The position numbers and the translations under genes were made by a program. Below are positions 33,662 to 41,625 of a DNA stretch of 64,000 nucleotides, one piece after another. The first letter of the stretch is position 1, and the number at the start of each line of letters is the position of its first letter. The stretch is from Nocardia coubleae NBRC 108252 (GTDB lineage: Bacteria > Actinomycetota > Actinomycetes > Mycobacteriales > Mycobacteriaceae), in the NCBI RefSeq assembly GCF_001612805.1, contig NZ_BDBD01000020.1:1-64000 (forward strand). Direction: 5' to 3'. The notes below the pieces were generated by a model. It saw only the letters and a list, made by a program, of their open reading frames with translations, searched no databases and had not been told where the DNA came from.

Positions 33662-34831
33662 TCAGAACAGCGGATCGTGGCGGATGGATTTGGCTTGGGT
33701 GCCTGCGGCCATGAGGCGGAACTTGGTGGTTTGGACCATGGAGGGGGAGCCGACTATTTGGACGTCGCGGTCGGCCCAGGGGCCGAAGGCGGCTACGACC
33801 TTGCCGATCTGGCCGGTCATGCGGGGTTCCAGGCCGGGGAGTTCGACCTGGGGTTCGCCGGAATCGTAGTACCACCAGGGGTTTTCTTCGTGTTCGGTGA
33901 CGGGGGTGACGGTGAGCCACTTGTTGGCGACGGCCAGTTGGCTCAGGACCTGGAGGTCGTAGAGGTCGCAGGGGTGGTGGCCGCCGACGAACAGGTGGAC
34001 CTTCGGGTTCACCCGGCGCTGAGCCATCGCCATGATCTGGGCGCGCAGGGGGGCGATGCCGGTGCCGCAGCCGATCATCAGCATCTTGCGCTTGGTGTTG
34101 CGCGGCACGCCGAGACCGCCCAGGGGGGCGCCGAGTAACCACTGGTCACCGACGGTGGTGTGCGACACGATCGCCGGACTCACCCAGCCGCCGAGCACAC
34201 TGCGGATGTGGAATTCGATCTCGCCGTTGCTGTTCGCGGGATTGGCGGGTGACAGGTATCGCCACATACGCGGACGCGAGGGCACCTGCACACTGATGTA
34301 CTGGCCCGCCGCGTACTCCATCGGATGTTCGAGCTGGACCCGGACGATCGACAGGTTGCGCAACACCTCGCGGCACTCGACGACGGTGGCGGTCCACGCG
34401 GCGGGACTGGTTTCTTTGTCGGCGGCACCGATCATCGCGCCGCTGATATTGGCCAGGCCCTCGTCCCAGGCGGCGGCGACCTCGTCGGTCCACATCTCGT
34501 CGCCCACACACCCGCGGATCGCCGACTTCAGCGAATTGGCCACCGCCACATAGTGCGCCGGTTGCACGCCGTACTTGCGATGGTCGCGCCCGAGCTGCGC
34601 GAGGAACGGCAACAGCTTGTCGGGTTCTTCGAGCCGGTCCAGCGCGTAGGAGATCGCATGGACGAGGCGGTCGCGCTGGGCATCCATGGCGGCTGGGAAG
34701 AAGTCACGGACACCGGGGTAGTCCGTGAACAGGATCGAGTAGAACGACCTCGCCAGTGTCTCGGACCCACCCTCTTCCGCAGCAACCGCCTTGAACGTGG
34801 TACGGATCAAAGCGACAGTCCGCGAATCCAT
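33662..34831 (-). CDS. Second type II flavohemoglobin-like protein
   Basis: 389 residues from the ATG at 34831, preferred over the GTG at 34840 because a GAGG site lies 11 nt upstream. The globin has Tyr31 (SFYSILF), Phe45 and proximal His84 (DHRKYGV) at the same positions as the first copy. The reductase has MWRYLSPANPAN and GCGTGIAPLRAQ. It is closely related to the plus-strand copy throughout, so the two are paralogues in opposite orientation flanking the globin-less copy. Having two nearby type II copies may reflect different redox partners or conditions. Confidence 0.9.
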   Translation of the reverse strand: MDSRTVALIRTTFKAVAAEEGGSETLARSFYSILFTDYPGVRDFFPAAMDAQRDRLVHAISYALDRLEEPDKLLPFLAQLGRDHRKYGVQPAHYVAVANSLKSAIRGCVGDEMWTDEVAAAWDEGLANISGAMIGAADKETSPAAWTATVVECREVLRNLSIVRVQLEHPMEYAAGQYISVQVPSRPRMWRYLSPANPANSNGEIEFHIRSVLGGWVSPAIVSHTTVGDQWLLGAPLGGLGVPRNTKRKMLMIGCGTGIAPLRAQIMAMAQRRVNPKVHLFVGGHHPCDLYDLQVLSQLAVANKWLTVTPVTEHEENPWWYYDSGEPQVELPGLEPRMTGQIGKVVAAFGPWADRDVQIVGSPSMVQTTKFRLMAAGTQAKSIRHDPLF

Positions 34832-35239
34832 ATGTGTCACAACCTCGTTTCGCCATCGAACGCTTGTCGCGCCGGCGAGTGACGGGCTGGGAGGACACTC
34901 GTCAGCAGCCGATGCGAGAAGTCTAGGCGAGGTTTGCCAGCTTAGGAATCGTACTCTTAAACATCACGCATGTAATTCTGACAAAACTGGATACAGTCCC
35001 GGTGGCGCGCCAAAGAAACAGACCTGGAGCCCGTGAATGAGGCGTGGACGTGACCGATTGGGCCCGGAATTCGGACGTCCTCGCCGCGCGCTTCTACTTC
35101 CGGACGGCAAGATCGAAAATAAATGAGTTGCTGGATAGTCACCAGCCGATCGCCGGGGATTGACCAGCACACGACAGAGCCCCCGATCCGCGACCGCCGT
35201 GGCGGACAAGCGAATCGGGGGCTCGGTGAAACGAGTGCC
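34832..35239. other. 408-bp intergenic region with a possible promoter
   Basis: No convincing gene. The stretch is locally AT-richer (about 34940-35130) than its surroundings. On the minus strand TTGTCA (34984-34979), 17 nt and TTTAAG (34961-34956) could be a promoter for the second flavohemoglobin, giving a leader of about 120 nt. The right end holds the hairpin listed next. Short open frames here have no recognisable product. Confidence 0.4.
35177..35224 (-). terminator. Probable terminator of the dnaK-hspR operon
   Basis: GAGCCCCCGAT (35177-35187) and ATCGGGGGCTC (35214-35224) are perfect 11-bp complements, with a smaller hairpin (CCGCC/GGCGG) in the loop. It begins 16 nt past the hspR stop on the minus strand. 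There is no T-tract, so it is of the GC-only type. Confidence 0.6.
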
Positions 35240-35635
35240 TCAGCGGCGATGACGTGGCTGCCACACCACGAGCGCGGTACTGCGTTGCGGCGGAGACAGA
35301 TCGGGCCGGTAACCAGCCCGCAACCGCTCCAGCTCCGCGCTCATCTCATCCACCCGCTGCTGCAGAGCCTCCACCTGATTGGTGAGCTCGATAATGCGTT
35401 TGATGCCCGCCAGGTTGACGCCCTCGTCCTGCGACAGCCGCTGCACTTCGCGCAACAGCTCCACATCGCGAGCCGAGTAACGGCGTCCGCCACCCGAAGT
35501 ACGTTGAGGGGTGACCAAACCCAGCCGGTCGTAGGTACGCAACGTCTGCGCGTGCATCCCCGCCAGCTGAGCCGCCACCGAGATCATGAAGAACTCGGCA
35601 CGCGAGGATCCCGCAGACTTCGGATCATCGGACAT
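35240..35635 (-). CDS. hspR: Heat-shock repressor HspR
   Basis: 131 residues. A MerR-type helix-turn-helix, FMISVAAQLAGMHAQTLRTYDRLGLV, is near residues 17-42, followed by the wing GGGRRYSARDVELLREVQRL and a coiled-coil (NQVEALQQRVDEMSAELERL). HspR with DnaK as co-repressor silences dnaK and clpB; boxes upstream of both genes are seen in this window. The ATG shares one base with the dnaJ stop (TGATG), so it is translationally coupled as the last gene of the operon. The C-terminal tail is Arg-rich. Confidence 0.95.
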   Translation of the reverse strand: MSDDPKSAGSSRAEFFMISVAAQLAGMHAQTLRTYDRLGLVTPQRTSGGGRRYSARDVELLREVQRLSQDEGVNLAGIKRIIELTNQVEALQQRVDEMSAELERLRAGYRPDLSPPQRSTALVVWQPRHRR

Positions 35636-36810
35636 CAAGCACCTGCCCATCCTGCACGCGGATCGAAACCGCTCGCCTTCTCCGCCTCCTGGTACCGCTT
35701 CAGGGCCTCGGTCGCGTCGGCATCGAGAGCCTGCGGAACCGCGACCTTCACCGTCACCAGCAGGTCACCTGCACCACCGGCCGGACCGCGCTTGGGCACA
35801 CCCCGGCCGCGTACCCGCAGGATACGCCCGTCGGCGGTACCCGGGGGCACCTTCACACCGACCCGGCCCTCCAGCGTGGGCACCGAAACGGTTGTCCCGA
35901 GCACCAATTCGGCATAGCTCACCGGCAGCACAAGGGTGAGGTCGTCGCCCTGACGGCCGAAGACCTTGTCCTGGCTCACGTGCACCGTGACATACAGGTC
36001 ACCCGACGGCGCGCCACGCAGGCCCGCCTCACCCTGACCGGCGAGCCGGATCTTCTGCCCGTCGCTGACACCCGGTGGGATGCGGACGGTGATAGTGCGA
36101 GTGCGGTTCTGGATGCCGGTGCCCGCGCAGTCGGTGCACGGGTCGTCGATGATCGAGCCGGTACCGCGGCAGTCGTCGCACGGTTCGCTGAAACCGAACG
36201 CACCCTGATTGCGGCTCACCACACCCGCGCCGTTGCAATGCGGGCACACGCGCGGGCTGGTGCCCGGCTTGGCGCCGCTGCCGTGACACGTGGTGCACGG
36301 TGACGGGCTCGTCATCCGCAGCGGAACGGTGACACCCTGGGCCGCCTCACGGAAGCCCAGCGTGGTCTCGGTTTCCACATCGGCGCCACGGCGCGGACGG
36401 CTCGACGCGCGCCCGCCCCGGTTGAACAGGCCACCGAGGATGTCACCGAGGCCACCGTCGCCCGCACCGGGACCACCCGGCTGGCCGAAGATGTCGCCCA
36501 GGTTGAACTCCTGCGAGAACCCGCCGCCACCACCGGGAGTGAAGCCGCCGCCGTAGCCGCGACCGCCACCACCGGCGAACAGGCGCCGCGTCTCGTCGTA
36601 CTCCTTGCGCTTGGCCGGATCAGACAGCACCGCATTCGCTTCGCTGACGGCCTTGAACCGCTCCTCGGCCTTCGTGTCACCCGGGTTGGAGTCCGGGTGC
36701 AGGTCACGCGCGAGTTTGCGGTAGGCCTTCTTGATCTCGTCCTGCGACGCGCCGGAGGAGACACCCAGCTCCTTGTAGAAGTCCTTCTCGATCCACTCCC
36801 GTTGACTCAC
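35635..36810 (-). CDS. dnaJ: Chaperone DnaJ
   Basis: 391 residues, type I. J-domain at 10-75 with HPD at 38-40, then a Gly/Phe-rich region (GGGRGYGGGFTPGGGGGFSQEF), and four zinc CxxCxGxG repeats near 165-230 (CTTCHGSG, CPHCNGAG, CDDCRGTG, CTDCAGTG). The C-terminal substrate domains follow. It stimulates DnaK ATPase and delivers substrates. This is the dnaJ1-type gene within dnaK-grpE-dnaJ-hspR. Start 21 nt after the grpE stop, with a GAGGAGATG-type ribosome site. Confidence 0.97.
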   Translation of the reverse strand: MSQREWIEKDFYKELGVSSGASQDEIKKAYRKLARDLHPDSNPGDTKAEERFKAVSEANAVLSDPAKRKEYDETRRLFAGGGGRGYGGGFTPGGGGGFSQEFNLGDIFGQPGGPGAGDGGLGDILGGLFNRGGRASSRPRRGADVETETTLGFREAAQGVTVPLRMTSPSPCTTCHGSGAKPGTSPRVCPHCNGAGVVSRNQGAFGFSEPCDDCRGTGSIIDDPCTDCAGTGIQNRTRTITVRIPPGVSDGQKIRLAGQGEAGLRGAPSGDLYVTVHVSQDKVFGRQGDDLTLVLPVSYAELVLGTTVSVPTLEGRVGVKVPPGTADGRILRVRGRGVPKRGPAGGAGDLLVTVKVAVPQALDADATEALKRYQEAEKASGFDPRAGWAGA

Positions 36811-36831
36811 CGGGCATCTCCTCCTCTCACG

Positions 36832-37422
36832 CTATTCGTTATCGGCGTCGGCATCCGAATCCGATGCCCCCACGGTCTCGGGATCGGTTACCCCGACCAT
36901 CGCGTGCCGAAGCACCCGATCGCCGAACCGATAGCCCTTGCGCATGACCACGCCGATCACCGGCTCCGAACCCGAACCCTCGTGCTGCACGGCCTCGTGC
37001 AGCGTCGGGTCGAACGGGTCACCGACAGCACCGAATTCGACCAGGCCCTGCTTGGTGAGCGCGGTCTCCAGCTTGTCGGCCACCGACTTCAACGGGCCGG
37101 AATCCAGGTCGCCGTGCGCCCTGGCGCGGTCCAGATCGTCGAGTACACCGAGCAATTCGGTGACCACGCTCGCCTTGGCCGCGTCGATATTGGCCTGGCG
37201 ATCGCGCTCCACCCGGCGGCGGTAGTTCGCGTACTCCGCGGTCAACCGCTGCAGGTCGGCGGTGCGCTCGGCGAGCTCGTCGCTCTCCGGGGCTGCCTCG
37301 ACCTCGGGTTCCGGGGCGGACTCCGCCTCGGGGGCGGAGTCCTGATCCGGTGCCGCGTCCGCCTCGGGGGCTTCGGCGGCGGTCTCCTCGATCAATTCCT
37401 GTTCGGAGTTGGCCTCGGTCAC
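36832..37422 (-). CDS. grpE: Nucleotide exchange factor GrpE
   Basis: 196 residues. An acidic disordered N-terminus (about 65 residues of Glu/Ala/Pro) is followed by the long dimerisation helix and the C-terminal beta domain. The signature LHEAVQHEGSG and the motif VIGVVMRKGYRFGDRVLRHAMVGV are present at about 130-175. It releases ADP from DnaK. The GTG start overlaps the dnaK stop codon (GTGA), so translation is coupled. The extreme C-terminus is again acidic. Confidence 0.95.
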   Translation of the reverse strand: MTEANSEQELIEETAAEAPEADAAPDQDSAPEAESAPEPEVEAAPESDELAERTADLQRLTAEYANYRRRVERDRQANIDAAKASVVTELLGVLDDLDRARAHGDLDSGPLKSVADKLETALTKQGLVEFGAVGDPFDPTLHEAVQHEGSGSEPVIGVVMRKGYRFGDRVLRHAMVGVTDPETVGASDSDADADNE

Positions 37423-39266
37423 TTCTTCTCCGTATCAACCGGCTCGTCGACAACCTCGGCGTCGACGACCTGGTCGTCGGCCGCGGTGTTGGGGCCCGCA
37501 CCGTCGGTGGCCTGGCCTTCGGCGGCGCTGGCCTCGTAGAGCGCCTGGCCGAGAGCCTGCGACTCGGCGGCCAGCTTCTCCACCGCCGACTTCACGGCGG
37601 CGATATCGGTGCCCTCGAGCGCCTTCTTGGCGTCGGCGATGGCCTCTTCGACCTTCGACTTGGTGTCGGCCGGGACCTTGTCCTCGTTGTCCTTGATGAA
37701 CTTCTCGGTCTGGTGCACCAGCGACTCGGCCTGGTTGCGGGTCTCGGCCTCCTCACGGCGGGCCTTGTCCTCGGCGGCGTGCGCCTCGGCGTCCTTGACC
37801 ATCCGGTCGATCTCTTCCTTGGACAGGCCGGAGCCGTCCTGGATCTTGATCTTGTTCTCCTTGCCGGTGCCCTTGTCCTTCGCGGTGACGTGGACGATGC
37901 CGTTCGCGTCGATGTCGAAGGTGACCTCGATCTGCGGCACGCCGCGCGGGGCCGGGGGCAGGCCGGTCAGCTCGAAGGAGCCGAGCAGCTTGTTGTGCGA
38001 GGCGATCTCGCGCTCACCCTGGAACACCTGGATCTGCACCGACGGCTGGTTGTCGTCGGCCGTGGTGAAGGTCTCCGAGCGCTTGGTCGGGATGGTGGTG
38101 TTGCGCTCGATGAGCTTGGTCATCACGCCGCCCTTGGTCTCGATACCCAGCGACAGCGGGGTGACATCGAGCAGCAGGACGTCCTTGACCTCACCCTTGA
38201 GCACACCGGCCTGCAGGGCGGCGCCGACGGCGACGACCTCGTCCGGGTTCACGCCCTTGTTCGGCTCACGGCCACCGGTCAGTTCCTTGACCAGGTCGGA
38301 GACGGCGGGCATACGGGTGGAGCCACCGACGAGCACGACGTGGTCGATGTCGGCCACGTTGATGCCGGCGTCCTTGATGACGGACTGGAACGGCGCGCGG
38401 GTGCGGTCCAGCAGATCGGAGGTGATCTTCTGGAACTCGGCGCGGGTGAGCTGCTCGTCGAGGAACAGCGGGTTCTTGTCCGCGTCGACGGTGATGTAGG
38501 GCAGGTTGATCGAGGTGCTCTGGCTGGAGGACAGCTCGATCTTCGCCTTCTCGGCGGCCTCGCGCAGACGCTGCATGGCCATCTTGTCCTTGGTCAGGTC
38601 GATGCCCGAGCTGGCCTTGAACTTGTCGACGAGCCAGTTGACGACGCGCTCGTCCCAGTCGTCACCACCGAGGTGGTTGTCACCGGAGGTGGCGCGGACC
38701 TCGACGACGCCCTCGCCGATCTCCAGCAGCGACACGTCGAAGGTGCCGCCACCGAGGTCGAAGACCAGGATGGTCTGCTCTTTGTCGCCCTTGTCCAGGC
38801 CGTACGCCAGCGCGGCCGCGGTGGGCTCGTTGACGATGCGCAGCACGTTCAGACCGGCGATCTGACCGGCTTCCTTGGTGGCCTGACGCTGGGCGTCCTC
38901 GAAGTAGGCCGGGACGGTGATGACCGCGTCGGTGATCTCCTCACCGAGGTAGGCCTCGGCGTCGCGCTTCAGCTTCATCAGCGTGCGCGCGGAGATTTCC
39001 TGCGGGGTGTACTTCTTGCCGTCGATCTCCACGGTCCAGTCGGTGCCGATGTGGCGCTTGACCGAGCGGATGGTGCGGTCGACGTTGGTGACTGCCTGGT
39101 TCTTGGCAGGCTGACCGACGAGAACCTCACCGTTCTTCGCGAACGCGACGATCGACGGAGTGGTGCGCGAGCCTTCCGAGTTCGCGACGACGACCGGCTC
39201 GCCGCCTTCCAGCACGGAGACGACAGAGTTCGTGGTCCCGAGGTCGATTCCGACCGCACGAGCCAT
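37419..39266 (-). CDS. dnaK: Molecular chaperone DnaK (Hsp70)
   Basis: 615 residues. Nucleotide-binding domain begins MARAVGIDLGTTNSVV, with the IVNEPTAAALAYGLDKG and LVFDLGGGTFDVSLLEIG motifs and VVLVGGSTRMPAV. The substrate-binding domain follows from about 365, with a helical lid and a disordered acidic tail ending in DTEKK. First gene of the heat-shock operon. The ATG at 39266 has AGGAGG at 9 nt; a longer in-frame start is ignored because it is upstream of that site. Also acts as HspR co-repressor in this group. Confidence 0.98.
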   Translation of the reverse strand: MARAVGIDLGTTNSVVSVLEGGEPVVVANSEGSRTTPSIVAFAKNGEVLVGQPAKNQAVTNVDRTIRSVKRHIGTDWTVEIDGKKYTPQEISARTLMKLKRDAEAYLGEEITDAVITVPAYFEDAQRQATKEAGQIAGLNVLRIVNEPTAAALAYGLDKGDKEQTILVFDLGGGTFDVSLLEIGEGVVEVRATSGDNHLGGDDWDERVVNWLVDKFKASSGIDLTKDKMAMQRLREAAEKAKIELSSSQSTSINLPYITVDADKNPLFLDEQLTRAEFQKITSDLLDRTRAPFQSVIKDAGINVADIDHVVLVGGSTRMPAVSDLVKELTGGREPNKGVNPDEVVAVGAALQAGVLKGEVKDVLLLDVTPLSLGIETKGGVMTKLIERNTTIPTKRSETFTTADDNQPSVQIQVFQGEREIASHNKLLGSFELTGLPPAPRGVPQIEVTFDIDANGIVHVTAKDKGTGKENKIKIQDGSGLSKEEIDRMVKDAEAHAAEDKARREEAETRNQAESLVHQTEKFIKDNEDKVPADTKSKVEEAIADAKKALEGTDIAAVKSAVEKLAAESQALGQALYEASAAEGQATDGAGPNTAADDQVVDAEVVDEPVDTEKK

Positions 39267-39306
39267 AGTGGGTTCCTCCTGATAATTGACGACAACTCCC
39301 AGCAAC

Positions 39307-39382
39307 GCTGAGCGTGATGCGCTCAATCCTGCCTGTCGGCTCCGCCGGGCGTCAACCCGAACTTGAGTGACATGCGCTCAAC
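39307..39382 (-). promoter_or_regulatory. dnaK promoter flanked by two HspR (HAIR) boxes
   Basis: Box 1 at 39362-39382 reads CTTGAGT-GACATGC-GCTCAAC, close to the consensus CTTGAGT-N7-ACTCAAG. Box 2 at 39307-39327 reads GCTGAGC-GTGATGC-GCTCAAT, more degenerate. On the minus strand a possible promoter lies between them: TTGACG (39355-39350), 18 nt, CAGGAT (39331-39326). Box 2 touches the -10 and start site. Confidence 0.7.
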
Positions 39383-39514
39383 ATCGTTGATCTGCACAAC
39401 GAGCACCTGCGGCGATTCATTCCCGCCACCCGAAAATTCTTCCCGACACCCTTGGCCATTCTTGCCACGACCGCACTCAACCACGGCGGCCGATGCGCGA
39501 TCGTGACGGATCGT

Positions 39515-41065
39515 TCACGCCTTGCGCGCGGGTTCGACGAAGGCGGTAGCCGCCAAGGCAAGCACCAGTAGGCCCGCGCACAGGTAGCTCGACACCTCGA
39601 TACCCGCCGCCATGGCCGCCCGGGCCGCTTCGGCGGCGTCCGCGGGGAGGGCTGGGATCACCGATCCGGCACTGCCGGTGACTGTCGATGTCAACTGATC
39701 GGCCTCGGCTTCGGGCATGTTCGCGTCGGCCAGGCGGTCACGAAGGCCGGAGCCGAGGGTGCTGAAAAAGACAGTGGTGAGGACGGCGATACCAAGGGCC
39801 GAGCCGAGTTCGCGTGCGGCACTCTGGATTCCCGAGCCTTGGCCTGCGCTTTCGGCGGGGACGTCGGCGAGCACGACATTGGTGACCTGGGCCGTGGCGA
39901 AGCCGACACCGATGCCGTAGACGAACAGGGCCACGGCGATCGACCACCAACTGGCGTCGGCGACGGCGAACAGGCCGAGCAGCGCGAGACCGGCGGCTTC
40001 CAGCAACAGGCCGATCCTGACCTGGCCGAGCGCCGAAACCGTCATCGCGAAGCTCGCGCCGCTGGCGGCGAAACTGCCGACCGCGAGTGGGACCAGCGCC
40101 AGGCCCGCCTGCAGGGCGGTGTAGTCGAGGGCGAACTGCATCCACAGCGGTAGGACCGCGATGATGCCGAATTCGCCGAGGCCGACGAGCAGGGTCACCA
40201 CATTGCCCTTGCGAAACGAGTCGATGGTGAACAGCCGCACATCGAGCAGGGGGTGACCATCGGCGATCCTGGCTTGCCTGCGCCAGAACATGCCGAGCGC
40301 GAGGACCGCACCGGCAAGTGCGACGAGGACCGGAGAAGGTCCACTGCGCCAGGCGAATCCGCCGATACTCAGGGGTTCGGTGACCACCAGCCATCCGTAG
40401 TGGCGGCCCTCGATCAGGGCGAAGGCGAGGAGGCCGAGGCCGAGTGCCGACTGCGCGGCGCCTCGCCAATCCACCTCGCCGACGGAACTCGGCGACACCG
40501 GGAGATAACAGAGCACTGCGACCATGATCAGGGCGACCATCGGGATGTTGATGCCGAAGGCCCAGCGCCAGGAGAAGTCGGCGAGCCAACCACCGAGCAG
40601 TGGGCCGACCGCCGCGGCCGCACCGATCGTGGAGCCCCAGATCGCGAAGGCCTGTCCGCGTGCCTTGCCGGTGAACGCGGAATTCACCAGCGCCAGGGAG
40701 GTCGGCAGGATCATCGCTCCGCCGATGCCCTGCAGGAATCGGGCAAGGATCAGGAGGCCGCCGCTCGGGGCGAGGGCGGCGAGCAGGCTCGTCACGCCGA
40801 AGACGACGAGGCCGATCAGGAACAGTCTGCGTGCGCCGTACAGATCGCTGAGCCTGCCGGTGAGCAGCAGCAGCGCCGCGAAGACGATCGCGTAGGACTC
40901 CTGGATCCATTGCGCCTGAATCGAAGTGATCGCCAGGTCGTCGACGATCGGCGCGACGATCACGTTCACGATCGTCAGGTCGACCACGATCAATGCGACG
41001 CCGAGCGAGACGGCGATCAGCCCCAGCCACAACCGCAGCGGTGGGGTCTCGGTTTCGGTAGACAA
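39515..41065 (-). CDS. DHA2-family MFS drug efflux transporter
   Basis: 516 residues with about 14 hydrophobic helices, as in the DHA2 (EmrB/QacA) group. Motif C-like and family signatures are present: LIVVDLTIVNVIVAPI in helix 1, GRLSDLYGARRLFLIG (motif A) after helix 2, and RFLQGIGGAMILPTSLALV (motif B/C region). It is a proton-driven exporter of drugs or lipophilic compounds. The start is the TTG at 41065 with GGAGG 4-5 nt upstream; an extended upstream reading has no ribosome site and crosses the operator region. Divergent from a MarR gene that probably represses it. Confidence 0.88.
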   Translation of the reverse strand: MSTETETPPLRLWLGLIAVSLGVALIVVDLTIVNVIVAPIVDDLAITSIQAQWIQESYAIVFAALLLLTGRLSDLYGARRLFLIGLVVFGVTSLLAALAPSGGLLILARFLQGIGGAMILPTSLALVNSAFTGKARGQAFAIWGSTIGAAAAVGPLLGGWLADFSWRWAFGINIPMVALIMVAVLCYLPVSPSSVGEVDWRGAAQSALGLGLLAFALIEGRHYGWLVVTEPLSIGGFAWRSGPSPVLVALAGAVLALGMFWRRQARIADGHPLLDVRLFTIDSFRKGNVVTLLVGLGEFGIIAVLPLWMQFALDYTALQAGLALVPLAVGSFAASGASFAMTVSALGQVRIGLLLEAAGLALLGLFAVADASWWSIAVALFVYGIGVGFATAQVTNVVLADVPAESAGQGSGIQSAARELGSALGIAVLTTVFFSTLGSGLRDRLADANMPEAEADQLTSTVTGSAGSVIPALPADAAEAARAAMAAGIEVSSYLCAGLLVLALAATAFVEPARKA

Positions 41066-41080
41066 TTTACCTCCATCATC

Positions 41081-41125
41081 AAGTGACTTTATAATGAAGT
41101 TAATTGTCAGGCGGTAGGTTGTCAA
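41081..41125 (-). promoter_or_regulatory. Promoter of the MFS gene with putative MarR operator
   Basis: On the minus strand TTGACA (41125-41120), 17 nt and TAACTT (41102-41097) form a good vegetative promoter. The same stretch has a palindrome AAGTGACTT (41081-41089), further AAGT/ACTT half-sites, and a perfect TATAAT (41090-41095) on the plus strand that could serve marR. Confidence 0.55.
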
Positions 41126-41149
41126 TCGAGCGGCGAACGAGAGGACGAC

Positions 41150-41617
41150 ATGGCGAAGACATCCGGCGATGTCGCACGGCAGCGGCAGCGGCTCGCCGCC
41201 GGGCTCATCGGCTACGGCGCGAGTTTCACCGAATTGGGCCGCCGGTTCGCCGAGACCCTCGGCGTGCACTCGACCGACGCGTTCGCCCTGATGGAGATCG
41301 CCGCCGCCGAGGCGGCGGGCACACCGCTGTCCCCCGCGCTGCTCAGCAAGCGGATCACGCTCACCTCGGGGGCGATGACCACCCTGATCAACCGGCTGGA
41401 GCAGGCGGGATACGTCACCCGCAGCCGCGAACACACCGACCGGCGGGTGGTGACACTGCGGTGCAGCGCGCAGGCCCGCCGCCTCGCCGACGAGTTCTTC
41501 CACACGGTCAATGCCGAGCAGGACGCGATCCTGGCCGAATACCCGGCCGACCAGCTTGAGCAGTTCGAGACCCTGATCGCGCGACTGCGCGCGACGATGG
41601 ACAGGCCGTCCACCTAG
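41150..41617 (+). CDS. MarR family transcriptional regulator
   Basis: 155 residues. The winged helix-turn-helix is visible around 55-110: LSPALLSKRITLTSGAMTTLINRLEQAGYVTRSREHTDRRVVTL, with the HTDRR wing. N- and C-terminal helices for dimerisation surround it. ATG at 41150, about 12 nt after a GAGAGGACG ribosome region. Predicted to control the divergent efflux pump, releasing DNA on binding an inhibitor. Its 3' end is 8 bp from the convergent iniA-type gene. Confidence 0.9.
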   Translation: MAKTSGDVARQRQRLAAGLIGYGASFTELGRRFAETLGVHSTDAFALMEIAAAEAAGTPLSPALLSKRITLTSGAMTTLINRLEQAGYVTRSREHTDRRVVTLRCSAQARRLADEFFHTVNAEQDAILAEYPADQLEQFETLIARLRATMDRPST

Positions 41618-41625
41618 AGCGGCGG

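Noticed and set aside
34791..35036. Small plus-strand frame between flavohemoglobin and hspR
   Set aside because: 81 codons without ribosome site or recognisable features; mostly antisense to a coding start and intergenic.
37350..39311. A 653-codon frame antisense to dnaK
   Set aside because: Long antisense frames opposite dnaK are a well-known by-product of its codon pattern; dnaK itself is unmistakable.
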